A stretch of DNA of 64,000 bases from Nocardioides gansuensis. GTDB taxonomy: Bacteria > Actinomycetota > Actinomycetes > Propionibacteriales > Nocardioidaceae. Below are positions 1-10,441 of this stretch, piece by piece (positions within the stretch are counted from its first letter, which is position 1; the number at the start of each line of letters is the position of its first letter). The stretch is from the NCBI RefSeq assembly GCF_003076135.1, contig NZ_QDGZ01000012.1, forward strand, positions 1 through 64,000, written 5' to 3'. The notes below the pieces were generated by a model, which ran no database searches, was not told the origin of the DNA, and was given only the letters and a program-made list of their open reading frames with translations. Made by a program: the position numbers and the translations under genes.

Positions 1-1
1 A

Positions 2-119
2 GTTACGGCGGCCATAGCGAAAGGGAAACACCCGGTCCCATACCGAACCCGGAAGTTAAGCCTTTCAGCGCCGATGGTACTGCAACCGCGAGGCTGTGGG
101 AGAGTAGGACGCCGCCGGA
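2..119 (+). rRNA. rrf: 5S ribosomal RNA
   Basis: The sequence is a typical actinobacterial 5S rRNA. The 5' TTACGGCGGC pairs with the 3' GCCGCCGGA to close helix I, and the conserved CCGAACCCGGAAG loop B/C and GGTACTGC segments are present. It is the 3' end of an rRNA operon whose 16S and 23S genes lie outside the window. The exact ends are good to one or two bases. Confidence 0.96.
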
Positions 120-128
120 CAAACATTT

Positions 129-170
129 GGAAGAGGGTCACCCCGAGAGGGGCGGCCCTCTTCTGCATTT
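129..170 (+). terminator. rRNA operon intrinsic terminator
   Basis: Ten bases after the 5S gene there is an 8-bp perfect stem, GAAGAGGG (130-137) with CCCTCTTC (156-163). It encloses a smaller CCCC-GAGA-GGGG hairpin (141-152). The T-run after it is weak (TGCATTT), as is usual in high-GC actinobacteria. It should end the rRNA transcript before the ssb-like gene. Confidence 0.85.
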
Positions 171-308
171 CAGGGCAAGCGCATTGCCGTATCCCGGCCA
201 GATGTCGTCCACAGCAGGGCCCGGCGTCGCGTTCTCCACAGGCGTTCGGCTCGCCCGCGCTGGTGTGTCGGAGCCGCGGTGGATCATCTGGCGTGGAGGT
301 GATGTGCA

Positions 309-671
309 ATGTCTGCACGAGAAAAGGACGCGGCTCCCGACGAGCTGGTGCCGGTCAACGAGGTCCGGCTCGTCGGCCGGCTCACGGCCGCTCCGGCGCA
401 GGTGGAGCTGCCGAGCGGCGACCACCTGACCACGTTCCGGGTGGTGGTGGACCGTCCGCCGGGCACGTCCCGTCAGCGCGTCGACACCCTCGAGTGCGCC
501 GTCTGGTCCGCGCGGGTCCGGCGCACGGTGGCCCGGTGGGGGCCGGGCGACGTGGTCGAGGTGAGTGGTGCCATCCGCCGGCGATTCTTCACCGCCGGCG
601 CCGGAAAGGCGTCCCGGGTGGAGGTGGAGGTCGCCGGGGCTCGGGTCATTCGTCGTGCACGGAGCGCATGA
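309..671 (+). CDS. Single-stranded DNA-binding (SSB/OB-fold) protein, short form
   Basis: This 120-residue protein carries one OB-fold of the SSB family. The opening PVNEVRLVGRL strand, the FRVVVDR strand and the ECAVWSARVRR/VEVSGAIRRRFF pattern are all present. It lacks the long glycine-rich linker and acidic DDDIPF-like tail of the main replicative SSB, so it is probably an accessory paralogue, used in repair or uptake of single-stranded DNA. The start is set by a near-ideal Shine-Dalgarno GGAGGTGAT (295-303) five bases upstream of the ATG. Its 3' end overlaps the end of the convergent DUF1015 gene by 26 bp. The family is clear; the specific role is inferred. Confidence 0.85.
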   Translation: MSAREKDAAPDELVPVNEVRLVGRLTAAPAQVELPSGDHLTTFRVVVDRPPGTSRQRVDTLECAVWSARVRRTVARWGPGDVVEVSGAIRRRFFTAGAGKASRVEVEVAGARVIRRARSA

Positions 672-1767
672 GCACGCCGAGGCTGGGCTTGGGCTGGAAG
701 GAGGTGGCCTTCTCCGGCAGAAGCAGGCCACGGCCGATGATGTCGCGCACCTGGCCGTAGTCGGTGGCCGGGAGCAGGACTCCGGTCACCTTCGAGCTCG
801 CCGCCGACATGGCGTCCTCGGCGGAGTGGTGGTGGTCGATGCGCTTCGGAGGAGTCGGCAGGCGCGGGATCAGCTGGTCGAGCAGCCACCCCAGTGCGAG
901 CTCGACCGGGGCGCCGGCGAGGTCGAGGACGGCCCAGCTGCGTCCGTTGGTGACCACGAGCGTGTGGGGCTCGAGGGCGTTGAGGGCTTCGTGCTGGGGC
1001 AGCTCCCGGACCCGGGCGCCGGCTTCCCTGGCCGCGGCCGACACCGCGGCCAGGGGCGTCCCGACCAGTGTGCGGTGGATGGGGCCCAGGAAGAGCGGGG
1101 TGTCCTGCTGGTCGACGAGCATGGCCAGGCCGCGGTCCCACGGGGTCCCGGGCCGTTCCTCCTGGAGGGCGAGGTAGGCGGCGTAGCGGTGATGGCCGTC
1201 GGCGACCAGGGCGTCGGTGGCGGCCAGTCCCTCGTTGACACGGTCGAGCTGGCCGGGATCCCGGATCGCCCAGATCCTGTGGTGCTGGCCCGCCTGGTCG
1301 GTGAAGTCCCACCCGGGCTCTCCGGAGCCGACCTCGTCGACGACGGCCCGGATCTGGGGGGTGCCGTCGTGGACGAGGAGGATGGGTGCGGGGTTCATGC
1401 CCATCTCGGCCATCCGGCGTGCCAGCTCCGACACCTGGCCGGGGTGGATGCCCTCGTGCGGCCAGACAGCCCGCTCCTCGATGCGCGTAGCCCGCCGCGA
1501 CAGGTCGAGTGCGCCGACGAGCCCGCGGATGCTGAGCCCGGCAACCGTGTACTCGTGGAGGTAGAGGCCGAAGGCGGTGTCCTGGCTGACGTGGCCTCGT
1601 GACTGCCAGCCCGCCAACCGCTCGGCGACGGCGCGGTAGGGTCGCGCGAAGGCGCGTGCCGACGCGGGGTCGCCGACCCGGCCGGGGGACAGCGTCAACG
1701 CCCTGAACGGTGCCAGTCGAAGGGGCTTCGCCACGGAGGGCGGGGCGACCACGGCGTCGACGTCCAT
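646..1767 (-). CDS. DUF1015 family protein
   Basis: This is a 373-residue protein of the DUF1015 (SpoIIR-associated in clostridia) family. The family signature ADGHHRYAAYL lies near residue 190, and an N-terminal VxPHEGIHPGQ region replaces the usual ExTxP motif. No reaction is established for the family; some members are annotated as putative HTH or phosphatase proteins without proof. The ATG at 1767 is chosen over further upstream codons because a TACGAT -10 box lies six bases before it, which fits a leaderless mRNA. The gene diverges from the HAD phosphatase at 1810 and converges on the ssb-like gene. Confidence 0.88.
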   Translation of the reverse strand: MDVDAVVAPPSVAKPLRLAPFRALTLSPGRVGDPASARAFARPYRAVAERLAGWQSRGHVSQDTAFGLYLHEYTVAGLSIRGLVGALDLSRRATRIEERAVWPHEGIHPGQVSELARRMAEMGMNPAPILLVHDGTPQIRAVVDEVGSGEPGWDFTDQAGQHHRIWAIRDPGQLDRVNEGLAATDALVADGHHRYAAYLALQEERPGTPWDRGLAMLVDQQDTPLFLGPIHRTLVGTPLAAVSAAAREAGARVRELPQHEALNALEPHTLVVTNGRSWAVLDLAGAPVELALGWLLDQLIPRLPTPPKRIDHHHSAEDAMSAASSKVTGVLLPATDYGQVRDIIGRGLLLPEKATSFQPKPSLGVLMRSVHDE

Positions 1768-1773
1768 CGAAGC

Positions 1774-1779
1774 ATCGTA
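1774..1779 (-). promoter_or_regulatory. -10 box for leaderless DUF1015 gene
   Basis: On the minus strand TACGAT is followed by six bases and then the ATG. This spacing puts the transcription start at or within a base of the start codon. The same arrangement recurs at several genes in this window. No convincing -35 was identified. Confidence 0.55.
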
Positions 1780-1809
1780 GGGGGCAGGCCGAGTCGGACG
1801 AGGGAAGGG

Positions 1810-2850
1810 GTGGGAGTGCCGGAGACGTCCCTGCTCGGGTCGACCCAGGGAGCCCTGCTCGGGCTCCATGACCTGGTCATGTTCGACCTCGACGGGGTCG
1901 TGTACGTGAGCGGGCATGCCCTCGACGGCGTACCGGAGCGGCTCGAGCGGGTGCGTGCCGCGGGCGTGCACCTGGCCTTCGTGACCAACAACGCCTCGCG
2001 CACGCCTGAGCAGGTCGCCCAGCACCTCGAGGAGCTCGGCGTACGCGCGGAGGCCAAGGACGTGGTGACCAGCGCCCAGGCGGCGGCCCGCCTGCTGGTC
2101 GAGCGGTTCGGTGCGGGCGCGCGCATCCTGATGCTGGGCGGCGAAGGGCTGCGGTCCGCGCTGGAGGCGGAGGGCCTGGTGCCGCTCGAGGAGCCCGACG
2201 ACGTCGTGGCGCTGGCAAGCGGATACGGGCCCGACGTGCGCTGGCGCGACATCATGCGCGCCGCCACGCTCGTGCGAGACGGATTGCCCTACGTCGCCAG
2301 CAACACCGACCACACCATCCCGACGTCCTACGGCCTGGCGCCCGGACACGGGGTGCTGGTGGGGACGATCAGCGGCTTCGCCGGAGTGGAGCCCGTCGTG
2401 GCCGGCAAGCCGGCACGCCCGCTCATGGAGGAGACGATCCGGCGGGTCGGCGGATCACGGCCGCTGATGGTGGGCGACCGCCTCGACACCGACATCGAGG
2501 GTGCCCACGCCGTGGGCGTCGACTCGCTCCTGGTGATGACCGGCGTGACGCACCTGGTCGACCTGGTGGCGGCGGGCCCGCACCTGAGGCCGACCTATGT
2601 CGCCGCCGACATGGAAGGCCTGTTCGAGGCGCACCCGGCGCCGGCGTGGGCCGAGGCAGCAGCCACGCTGGGCGGCTGGCGGGCCATCGTGGAGGAGGGT
2701 CGGCTGCACGTCGAGGGCTCGGGCAGCTCCTCGGACTGGTGGCGGGTCGTGGCCGTGGCGGCGTGGCGCCACCTCGACGACGCGGGCCAGCCCGTGGACA
2801 TCGAGGGACTCTCGCCACCGGTCGCGTCCGAGGCGGCGGCGCGCGGGTAA
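1810..2850 (+). CDS. HAD-IIA family phosphatase (NagD/phosphoglycolate-phosphatase-like)
   Basis: This HAD hydrolase has 346 residues. Motif I is VMFDLDGVVY with the DxD pair near residues 24-26, motif II is FVTNNAS, and motif IV is VGDRLDTDIEGA near residue 215. The cap between motifs II and III is of the C2a type, as in NagD and 4-nitrophenylphosphatases. Substrates of such enzymes are small phosphorylated metabolites (phosphoglycolate, glycerol phosphate). About 75 residues beyond the HAD fold form an extra C-terminal segment, common in actinobacterial members. The GTG start follows a GGGAAGGG purine run. The gene occupies the Rv1692 position of the conserved mycobacterial order. Confidence 0.9.
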   Translation: MGVPETSLLGSTQGALLGLHDLVMFDLDGVVYVSGHALDGVPERLERVRAAGVHLAFVTNNASRTPEQVAQHLEELGVRAEAKDVVTSAQAAARLLVERFGAGARILMLGGEGLRSALEAEGLVPLEEPDDVVALASGYGPDVRWRDIMRAATLVRDGLPYVASNTDHTIPTSYGLAPGHGVLVGTISGFAGVEPVVAGKPARPLMEETIRRVGGSRPLMVGDRLDTDIEGAHAVGVDSLLVMTGVTHLVDLVAAGPHLRPTYVAADMEGLFEAHPAPAWAEAAATLGGWRAIVEEGRLHVEGSGSSSDWWRVVAVAAWRHLDDAGQPVDIEGLSPPVASEAAARG

Positions 2851-2853
2851 CCT
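2848..2853 (+). promoter_or_regulatory. -10 box overlapping the HAD stop codon
   Basis: TAACCT begins with the TAA stop codon of the HAD gene and is followed by seven bases and the ATG of the next gene. This suggests a leaderless internal promoter for the small-protein/tlyA genes. Confidence 0.45.
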
Positions 2854-2860
2854 CGGCGGC

Positions 2861-3061
2861 ATGGACGAGCAGCCCACCGAGGACCAGGCACCCGAGACCG
2901 CCGTCGAGAGCCCGGTCGAGAGCACGGGCGTGCCCGCGGTGGACGAGGTGCTCGGCAGCCTGCACCGGCTTGCGGACCTGCCGCTGGACGAGCACGTCGG
3001 CGTCTTCGAGCAGGCCCACGACCGGCTTCGCCGGGCCCTGGACGCGCAGCCGGACAGCTGA
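2861..3061 (+). CDS. Small conserved acidic protein upstream of tlyA
   Basis: This 66-residue protein starts MDEQPTEDQAPE. It has an acidic, probably disordered N-terminal third and an amphipathic helical C-terminal part (VLGSLHRLADL, HVGVFEQAHDRLRRAL). I do not recognise a Pfam family. A small protein also sits at this place (Rv1693) in mycobacteria, which supports it as a real gene. Its TGA stop is one base before the tlyA GTG, so the two are probably translated together. No function can be given. Confidence 0.75.
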   Translation: MDEQPTEDQAPETAVESPVESTGVPAVDEVLGSLHRLADLPLDEHVGVFEQAHDRLRRALDAQPDS

Positions 3062-3062
3062 C

Positions 3063-3902
3063 GTGCCACCTCGTCGGCTCAGACTGGACGCCGAGCTGGT
3101 CCGCCGTGGGTTGGCCCGGTCGCGCGAGCACGCCAGCGAGCTGATCGCCGCTGGCCGGGTGACGGTCTCCGGCGCGGTCGCGACCAAGCCGGCCACCGGG
3201 ATCACGACCGACGTCGCGATCGTGGTGCGCGACGACCCCGAGCGGGAGGAGTACGTCTCCCGTGGCGGGCACAAGCTGGCCGGGGCCCTCGCCGCCTTCG
3301 CCGGGCACGGGCTCACCGTGACGGGGAAGCGTTGCCTCGACGCCGGCGCCTCCACGGGCGGCTTCACCGACGTGCTCCTGCGCAACGGGGCCCGGGAGGT
3401 GGTCGCGGTCGACGTCGGCTACGGCCAGCTGGCCTGGTCGCTGCGCAACGACCCCCGCGTCGTGGTCCACGACCGCACCAACATCCGCGACCTCACCCCG
3501 GAGCTGGTCGGCGACCCGGTCGACCTGGTGGTGGGTGACCTCTCGTTCATCTCGCTGCAGCTGGTGCTCGACCCCCTGCTCTCCGTCACGGCGCCCGAGG
3601 GGGAGCTGGCGCTGATGGTCAAGCCGCAGTTCGAGGTCGGCAAGGACCGGGTCGGCAAGGGCGGAGTGGTCCGTGACCTCGCCCTCCGCGCGGAGGCCGT
3701 CGACGACATCGCCCGTGCCGCGGCGGGCCGGGGCTGGGGCGCGGTCGCCGTCACCACGAGTCCGCTCCCGGGGCCCTCGGGCAACGTGGAGTTCTTCCTG
3801 CTGCTCAGGAAGGGCGCCCCGACCATCGGCGCGCCCGACATCGAGGCCGAGGTGGAGCGCAGCCGGTCACTGGGGGTGGCGGGTGAGAAGGTGGACCCGT
3901 GA
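3063..3902 (+). CDS. tlyA: TlyA family rRNA (cytidine-2'-O)-methyltransferase
   Basis: This 279-residue protein has an N-terminal S4 RNA-binding domain (about residues 4-62, RLDAELVRRGLARSREHA). An FtsJ-type Rossmann methyltransferase domain follows, with SAM motif I CLDAGASTGGFTD near residue 90, GDLSFISL and VKPQFEVGK. TlyA 2'-O-methylates C1409 of 16S and C1920 of 23S rRNA in mycobacteria, and loss gives capreomycin resistance. The start codon is the GTG at 3063, one base after the upstream stop; the S4 domain begins at once, so no earlier start is needed. Its end overlaps nadK by 4 bp (GTGA). Confidence 0.95.
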   Translation: MPPRRLRLDAELVRRGLARSREHASELIAAGRVTVSGAVATKPATGITTDVAIVVRDDPEREEYVSRGGHKLAGALAAFAGHGLTVTGKRCLDAGASTGGFTDVLLRNGAREVVAVDVGYGQLAWSLRNDPRVVVHDRTNIRDLTPELVGDPVDLVVGDLSFISLQLVLDPLLSVTAPEGELALMVKPQFEVGKDRVGKGGVVRDLALRAEAVDDIARAAAGRGWGAVAVTTSPLPGPSGNVEFFLLLRKGAPTIGAPDIEAEVERSRSLGVAGEKVDP

Positions 3903-4855
3903 CCCCGACCCATGCCCGCCGCCGCGTGCTGCTGCTCGCCCACACCGGCCGAGCCGACGCCCGGGACGTGGCGCGTGCCTGCGCCAAGTCGCTCACCTCC
4001 CACGGCATCGTGGTGCGGCTGCTGGAGCAGGAGGCGGCCGACCTGGCGCTGGACCCCGCGGCGTACGACCCGGTGATCGAGACCGTGGGACCCGAGTCGC
4101 TGGCCGGGGAGGGTTGTGAGCTGGCCCTGGTCATCGGCGGCGACGGCTCGATCCTGCGGGCCGCCGAGCTGACCCACGCCAGCGGCACGCCGCTGCTGGG
4201 CGTCAACCTCGGGCATGTCGGCTTCCTGGCCGAGGCCGAGGAGGAGGACGTCGAGTCGACGATCGAGGCGATCGTCTCCCGACGCTACGCGGTCGAGGAG
4301 CGGCTCACGCTGGACGTCCGGGTGCTGCGCGACGGAGAGGTCGTGACGACCACGTTCGCCCTCAACGAGGCCAGCGTGGAGAAGGCCGCGCGCGAGCGCA
4401 TGCTCGAGGTCGTCGTCGAGATCGACAACCGCCCCCTGTCCCGGTGGGGCTGTGACGGCGTGGTCTGCGCGACGCCGACCGGCTCGACCGCCTACAACTT
4501 CAGCGCCGGCGGACCCGTGGTCTGGCCGGCCGTCGAGGCGCTGCTGATGGTGCCCATCAGTGCGCACGCGCTCTTCGCCCGGCCGATGGTGGTGGCACCG
4601 ACCTCCGTGCTCGCCGTCGAGGTGCTGGCCAACACCGAGGGCGCGGGCGTGCTCTGGTGCGACGGCCGGCGCGCCGTCGACCTGCCGCCCGGGGCGCGCA
4701 TCGAGGTGCGCAAGGGCGCCCGGCCGGTGCGGCTGGCGCGGCTCCACGAGGCGCCCTTCACCGACCGGCTGGTGGCCAAGTTCGACCTGCCCGTCGAGGG
4801 CTGGCGCGGTGCGTCCGAGCGCCGGCGCCGCGACGCGGGGGACAGCGATGCTTGA
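3899..4855 (+). CDS. nadK: NAD kinase
   Basis: NAD kinase phosphorylates NAD+ to NADP+, using ATP or polyphosphate. The 318-residue protein shows the GGDGS signature near residue 79, then NLGHVGFLAE and the second conserved loop TPTGSTAYNFSAGGP near residue 200. The GTG start overlaps the tlyA stop. The last codons overlap the recN ATG by 8 bp. The tlyA-nadK-recN order is standard in actinobacteria and implies a single operon. The C-terminal tail of about 20 basic residues is unremarkable. Confidence 0.97.
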   Translation: MTPTHARRRVLLLAHTGRADARDVARACAKSLTSHGIVVRLLEQEAADLALDPAAYDPVIETVGPESLAGEGCELALVIGGDGSILRAAELTHASGTPLLGVNLGHVGFLAEAEEEDVESTIEAIVSRRYAVEERLTLDVRVLRDGEVVTTTFALNEASVEKAARERMLEVVVEIDNRPLSRWGCDGVVCATPTGSTAYNFSAGGPVVWPAVEALLMVPISAHALFARPMVVAPTSVLAVEVLANTEGAGVLWCDGRRAVDLPPGARIEVRKGARPVRLARLHEAPFTDRLVAKFDLPVEGWRGASERRRRDAGDSDA

Positions 4856-6596
4856 GGAGATCCGGATCTCCTCGCTCGGCGTGATCGAGTCCTCGACGCT
4901 CGAGCTCGGGCCGGGCCTCACGGTCATCACCGGGGAGACCGGCGCCGGCAAGACGATGGTCGTCACCGCGCTCGGCCTGCTGCTCGGCGGCCGTGCCGAC
5001 AGCGGGGCGGTCCGCAACGGGGCCAAGGCGGCACGCGTCGAGGGCGTCGTGGCCACGGGGTCGCTGCCCGACTTCGTCACCGCCGTCGAGGACGTCGGCG
5101 GCGACACCGAGGACGGACAGGTCGTCCTGGCGCGCAACATCGCGGCCGAGGGCCGCTCCAGGGCCTGGGTCGGCGGCGCCTCGGTGCCGGTCGCCCGACT
5201 GGGGGAGGTCGCCGAGCCCCTGGTCGCCGTGCACGGTCAGAGCGACCAGCACCGGCTGCTGCGGGGGGCGGCGCAGCGCGACGCGCTCGACCGGTTCGCC
5301 GGCGAGGCCGTCGCGGGGCCCGCCGCCCGCTTCGCGGAGCTCTACGAGCGCCTCGGTGCCGTGGAGACGGAGCTCGAGGACGTCCACCGCAACGCCCGCG
5401 CCCGGATGCTCGAGGCCGACCAGCTGCGTCTCGGGCTCAGCGAGATCGAGGCGGTGGCGCCCGAGTCGGGCGAGGACGTGTCCCTGGCGGCCGAGGAGCA
5501 GCGCCTCGGCTTCGCCGACACCCTCCGCGCCGCCGCCGAGCAGGCCCGGGAGGCCCTCTCCAGCGACCAGGACGCCCCGGACGCCCTGGGCACCACGTCC
5601 GCGGCGCGTCGCTTCCTCGAGGCCGTCCGTGACCACGACGCCGAGGCTGCCGACCTCGCCGACCGGCTGGCCGAGGTGAGCTATCTGCTCTCCGACGTGG
5701 CGGCCGACGTCGCGTCGTACGCCGCGCGGCTGGACTCCGACCCCGCGCGCCTAGCCGCCGTGAGCGAGCGGCGGGCGGCGCTGACCGCCCTGACCAGGAA
5801 GTACGGCGACACTGCCGACGAGGTGCTCGCCTGGGCCGAGCAGGCTGCCGCCCGGCTGCTCGACCTCGACGACACCGACGGACGCGTCGAGCGGCTGACC
5901 CAGCAGCGCGACGAGCTGCGCGCCGAGCTCGCGCAGGTCGCCGCCCAGCTGACGGCCGCGCGCACCGAGGCTGCCCAGCGGCTCTCGCGGGCGGTCAGCG
6001 ACGAGCTCACCCTGCTCGCCATGCCGCACGCCGAGGTGACGATCGCCGTGCGCCAGCAGGAGATCGCCGTGCCGGAGACGCTCACCCGCAAGGCCCTCCA
6101 GGTCGACGGACGCTGGGTCGCCGCCACCGCGACGGGCGTGGACGAGGTGGAGTTCCTCCTCGCGGCCAACACGGGTGCCGATGCCCGGCCGCTCGCCAAG
6201 GGGGCCAGCGGGGGCGAGCTATCCCGCGTGATGCTGGCGCTCGAGGTCTCCCTGGCCGAGACCAGCCCCGTGCCGACGTTCGTCTTCGACGAGGTCGACG
6301 CCGGCGTCGGCGGCAAGGCGGCGATCGAGGTCGGTCGCCGGCTGGCCATGCTCGCCCGCCGGGCCCAGGTGCTGGTGGTGACCCACCTGCCGCAGGTCGC
6401 GGCGTACGCCGATCGGCACGTCGTCGTCGCCAAGAGCAGCGACGGCACCGTGACCACCTCGGGCCTGACAGTCCTCGACGAGACCGGCCGCGAGCGGGAG
6501 CTCTCGCGGATGCTGGCCGGGCTCGAGGAGTCCGACACGGCGCTGGCCCACGCCCGCGAGCTGCTCCAGACCGCTGCCGCGGCCCGCGACGCGTGA
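4848..6596 (+). CDS. recN: DNA repair protein RecN
   Basis: RecN is an SMC-like ATPase acting early in double-strand-break repair. The 582-residue product has Walker A GETGAGKT near residues 30-37, long coiled coils in the middle, the ABC signature region ASGGELSRVMLALEV near residue 455 and Walker B TFVFDEVDAGVGG. Length fits the family (550-590). The ATG at 4848 overlaps the nadK stop, indicating translational coupling. The 53 bp after it separate the next gene, steA. Confidence 0.96.
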   Translation: MLEEIRISSLGVIESSTLELGPGLTVITGETGAGKTMVVTALGLLLGGRADSGAVRNGAKAARVEGVVATGSLPDFVTAVEDVGGDTEDGQVVLARNIAAEGRSRAWVGGASVPVARLGEVAEPLVAVHGQSDQHRLLRGAAQRDALDRFAGEAVAGPAARFAELYERLGAVETELEDVHRNARARMLEADQLRLGLSEIEAVAPESGEDVSLAAEEQRLGFADTLRAAAEQAREALSSDQDAPDALGTTSAARRFLEAVRDHDAEAADLADRLAEVSYLLSDVAADVASYAARLDSDPARLAAVSERRAALTALTRKYGDTADEVLAWAEQAAARLLDLDDTDGRVERLTQQRDELRAELAQVAAQLTAARTEAAQRLSRAVSDELTLLAMPHAEVTIAVRQQEIAVPETLTRKALQVDGRWVAATATGVDEVEFLLAANTGADARPLAKGASGGELSRVMLALEVSLAETSPVPTFVFDEVDAGVGGKAAIEVGRRLAMLARRAQVLVVTHLPQVAAYADRHVVVAKSSDGTVTTSGLTVLDETGRERELSRMLAGLEESDTALAHARELLQTAAAARDA

Positions 6597-6649
6597 CCCG
6601 CGGCGTGCCTCCCCAACGGGCAGCTGCCGGCTGACACCATGGGTCCGTC

Positions 6650-7840
6650 ATGAGGATTCCCACCCGTCAACGCACCGCCCCCGACCTGCCCGGCGTCCTC
6701 GGTCCCGCGCGCTCGGCCCACCGCACCGCCCTGCTGCTCGCCCGGGTCGGACCCGGCGACGTGGCGGTCCTCGACCACCACGACCTCGACCGGGCCACCG
6801 CCCAGGCGCTCGTCGACGCGGGCGTCGTCGCGGTGCTCAACGCCGTGCCGATGATCTCCGGGCGCTATCCGGCGCTCGGCCCCGAGGTCCTCGTGCAGGC
6901 CGGTGTGCCCGTCGTGGACTCACTCGGCCAGGTGGCGCTGGCCCGCCTCCCCGACGGCGCCCAAGTCCGCGTCCACGAGGGCACGGTGCTGGTCGGCGAT
7001 GAAGTGGTCGGCGACGGCCGGGAGGTCGACCTGCCGCTGGTGCGCGCCGAGATGGAGCGTGCCCGGTCGAGCATGCGGGCCCAGCTGGAGAGCTTCACGC
7101 ACAACAGTGCGGAGTTCCTGCGCCGGGAGGAGGACGTGCTGCTGCACGGCCGGGGCATCCCCCGGCCCTCCACCACCCTGGCCGGCCGGCCGGTCGTCGT
7201 GGTGGTGCGCAGCCACGACTGGCGCTCCGAGCTCGCCGGCATCGCGCCGTTCATCCGCGAGCAGCACCCGGTCCTGATCGGGGTCGACGGAGGGGCCGAC
7301 GCGCTCCGCGAGGCCGGCCACCGCCCGGACGTGGTGGTGCTCGGCACCGTCGACCCCGACGAGCTGCCGACACGTGAGGCGCTGCGCAAGGCCGCCGATG
7401 TCGTCGTACTCCTCGAGAGGGGCGCGGCACGGTCACTCACCGAGCCGCTCGTCCGGCTCGGCATCAAGCCCGTCGTCTTCGAGACCGGGGCGACCAGCGA
7501 GGACGCGGCGCTGCTGCTCGCCGACGCGGCGGGCGCCGCCCTGATCGTGGGCGTGGGCATGCCCGCCACCCTGGACGAGTTCCTCGACCGTCGGCGCGCA
7601 GGCCTCGCCAGCACCTATCTGACCCGGCTCAAGGTCGGCCAGCGGCTCGTCGACGCCGCGGCCGTGCCCCGCCTCTACGACGGCAGCGTGCGGCCCCGCC
7701 ACCTGGCGGCGCTCGCCGTCACCGGCCTGGTCGCGCTCGGCGCGGCCGTCGGCGTCACGCCGGTCGGCCAGGAGTGGGGCGACGCCCTCGCCACCACCGC
7801 CACCCAGCTCCTCGACACCCTCCAGGGAAACTTCCAGTGA
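6650..7840 (+). CDS. steA: Putative cytokinetic ring protein SteA
   Basis: This 396-residue protein matches the actinobacterial SteA family (Rv1697 position). The N-terminal two thirds carry a fold related to thiamine pyrophosphokinase C-terminal domains, with conserved stretches such as LVGDEVVGDGREVDLP and GVDGGADALREAGHRPDVV. One predicted membrane helix lies near the C terminus (HLAALAVTGLVALGAAVGV, about residues 347-366). In Corynebacterium SteA works with SteB in cell separation and recruitment of a peptidoglycan hydrolase regulator. The stop overlaps the following gene (GTGA), supporting a functional pair. Confidence 0.88.
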   Translation: MRIPTRQRTAPDLPGVLGPARSAHRTALLLARVGPGDVAVLDHHDLDRATAQALVDAGVVAVLNAVPMISGRYPALGPEVLVQAGVPVVDSLGQVALARLPDGAQVRVHEGTVLVGDEVVGDGREVDLPLVRAEMERARSSMRAQLESFTHNSAEFLRREEDVLLHGRGIPRPSTTLAGRPVVVVVRSHDWRSELAGIAPFIREQHPVLIGVDGGADALREAGHRPDVVVLGTVDPDELPTREALRKAADVVVLLERGAARSLTEPLVRLGIKPVVFETGATSEDAALLLADAAGAALIVGVGMPATLDEFLDRRRAGLASTYLTRLKVGQRLVDAAAVPRLYDGSVRPRHLAALAVTGLVALGAAVGVTPVGQEWGDALATTATQLLDTLQGNFQ

Positions 7841-8724
7841 TCACGTTCCGCCACCACCTGACCAGCCTCGTCGCCGTCTTTCTCGCGCTCGCGGTCGGCA
7901 TCGCCCTCGGCGGCGGTCTGCTGCATGAGCAGGTGGCGTCGGGGGACGCGGACCCGGAGGCGGCGGGTGCGCCGCAGGCCGACCCGCGCGGGGCGTACGC
8001 CGACGGCTTCGCGGCCGCGGTCGCGCCCACCCTGCTCTCGGGCAGGCTCGCGGAGCGGTCCGTGGCCCTGGTGACGCTGCCGGGCGCGGACGAGAACGTC
8101 GTAACCGCGCTGTCCGAGCAGGTCGCCGCGGCGGGGGGCTCGGTCACCGCGCGCTTCAGCCTCACCGACACCTGGACGACCCCGGAGCAGAAGTCCCTGG
8201 TCGACACGCTCGGCAGCCAGCTGATGACCCAGCAGCCGGAGGGCTCCGTGGCGGCCGAGGCCACGACGTACGACCGGGTCGGCGAGCTGCTCGGCGATGC
8301 GGTGGCGACGACCGAGGAGTCCGCCACGGAGCTCAACGGGAAGTCCCGTGCGGTGCTCGACAGCCTTGCCGGCGGAGAGCTGCTCACTGCTCCGGAGGAG
8401 GTCGCGAAGCGGGCGCCTCTCGTGCTGCTGGTGCTCGGTGAGCCACCCGCGGCCGAGGGCGGCGACGCGATCCTCGGCGGCCTGGTGACCGGACTGGCCC
8501 GCGCAGCCCGCGGGGTCGTGGTCGCGGGCACGACGGCCGACGGGGGAGATGGCCAGCTCGGCCGGCTCCGCGGCGATCCGGTGGCGGCCCAGGTCGCCAC
8601 GGTCGACGGGATCGACACGGCCGCCGGCCGGACCGCCACCGTGCTCGCCGTCGCGCGGTCCCACGACGCGGACGGCGGAGCCTTCGGTGCGTCGGGTGCG
8701 GACGGCGCCGCCCCGCTGGGGTAG
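7837..8724 (+). CDS. SteB/MctB-like copper transporter family membrane protein
   Basis: This 295-residue protein has a single N-terminal membrane helix (SLVAVFLALAVGIALGGGLL, about residues 8-29) and an extracytoplasmic domain rich in Ala, Glu and Thr. Family members are annotated as MctB (mycobacterial copper transport protein B, a pore-forming outer membrane protein) or SteB. In a non-mycobacterial organism the cell-division partner role with SteA is the more likely one. A coiled coil expected after the TM helix is short here. The GTG start overlaps the steA stop. The TAG stop is part of a -10 box for pyrG. Confidence 0.85.
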   Translation: MITFRHHLTSLVAVFLALAVGIALGGGLLHEQVASGDADPEAAGAPQADPRGAYADGFAAAVAPTLLSGRLAERSVALVTLPGADENVVTALSEQVAAAGGSVTARFSLTDTWTTPEQKSLVDTLGSQLMTQQPEGSVAAEATTYDRVGELLGDAVATTEESATELNGKSRAVLDSLAGGELLTAPEEVAKRAPLVLLVLGEPPAAEGGDAILGGLVTGLARAARGVVVAGTTADGGDGQLGRLRGDPVAAQVATVDGIDTAAGRTATVLAVARSHDADGGAFGASGADGAAPLG

Positions 8725-8727
8725 GCT
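8722..8727 (+). promoter_or_regulatory. -10 box overlapping the SteB stop, for pyrG
   Basis: TAGGCT starts with the TAG stop codon and lies eight bases before the pyrG GTG. This suggests a leaderless or nearly leaderless pyrG mRNA, with the initial bases GUGAAG. Confidence 0.55.
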
Positions 8728-8735
8728 AGAACCCC

Positions 8736-10421
<1,686 letters not shown>

Positions 10422-10441
10422 GCCCTCGTTCTGTCGGGATC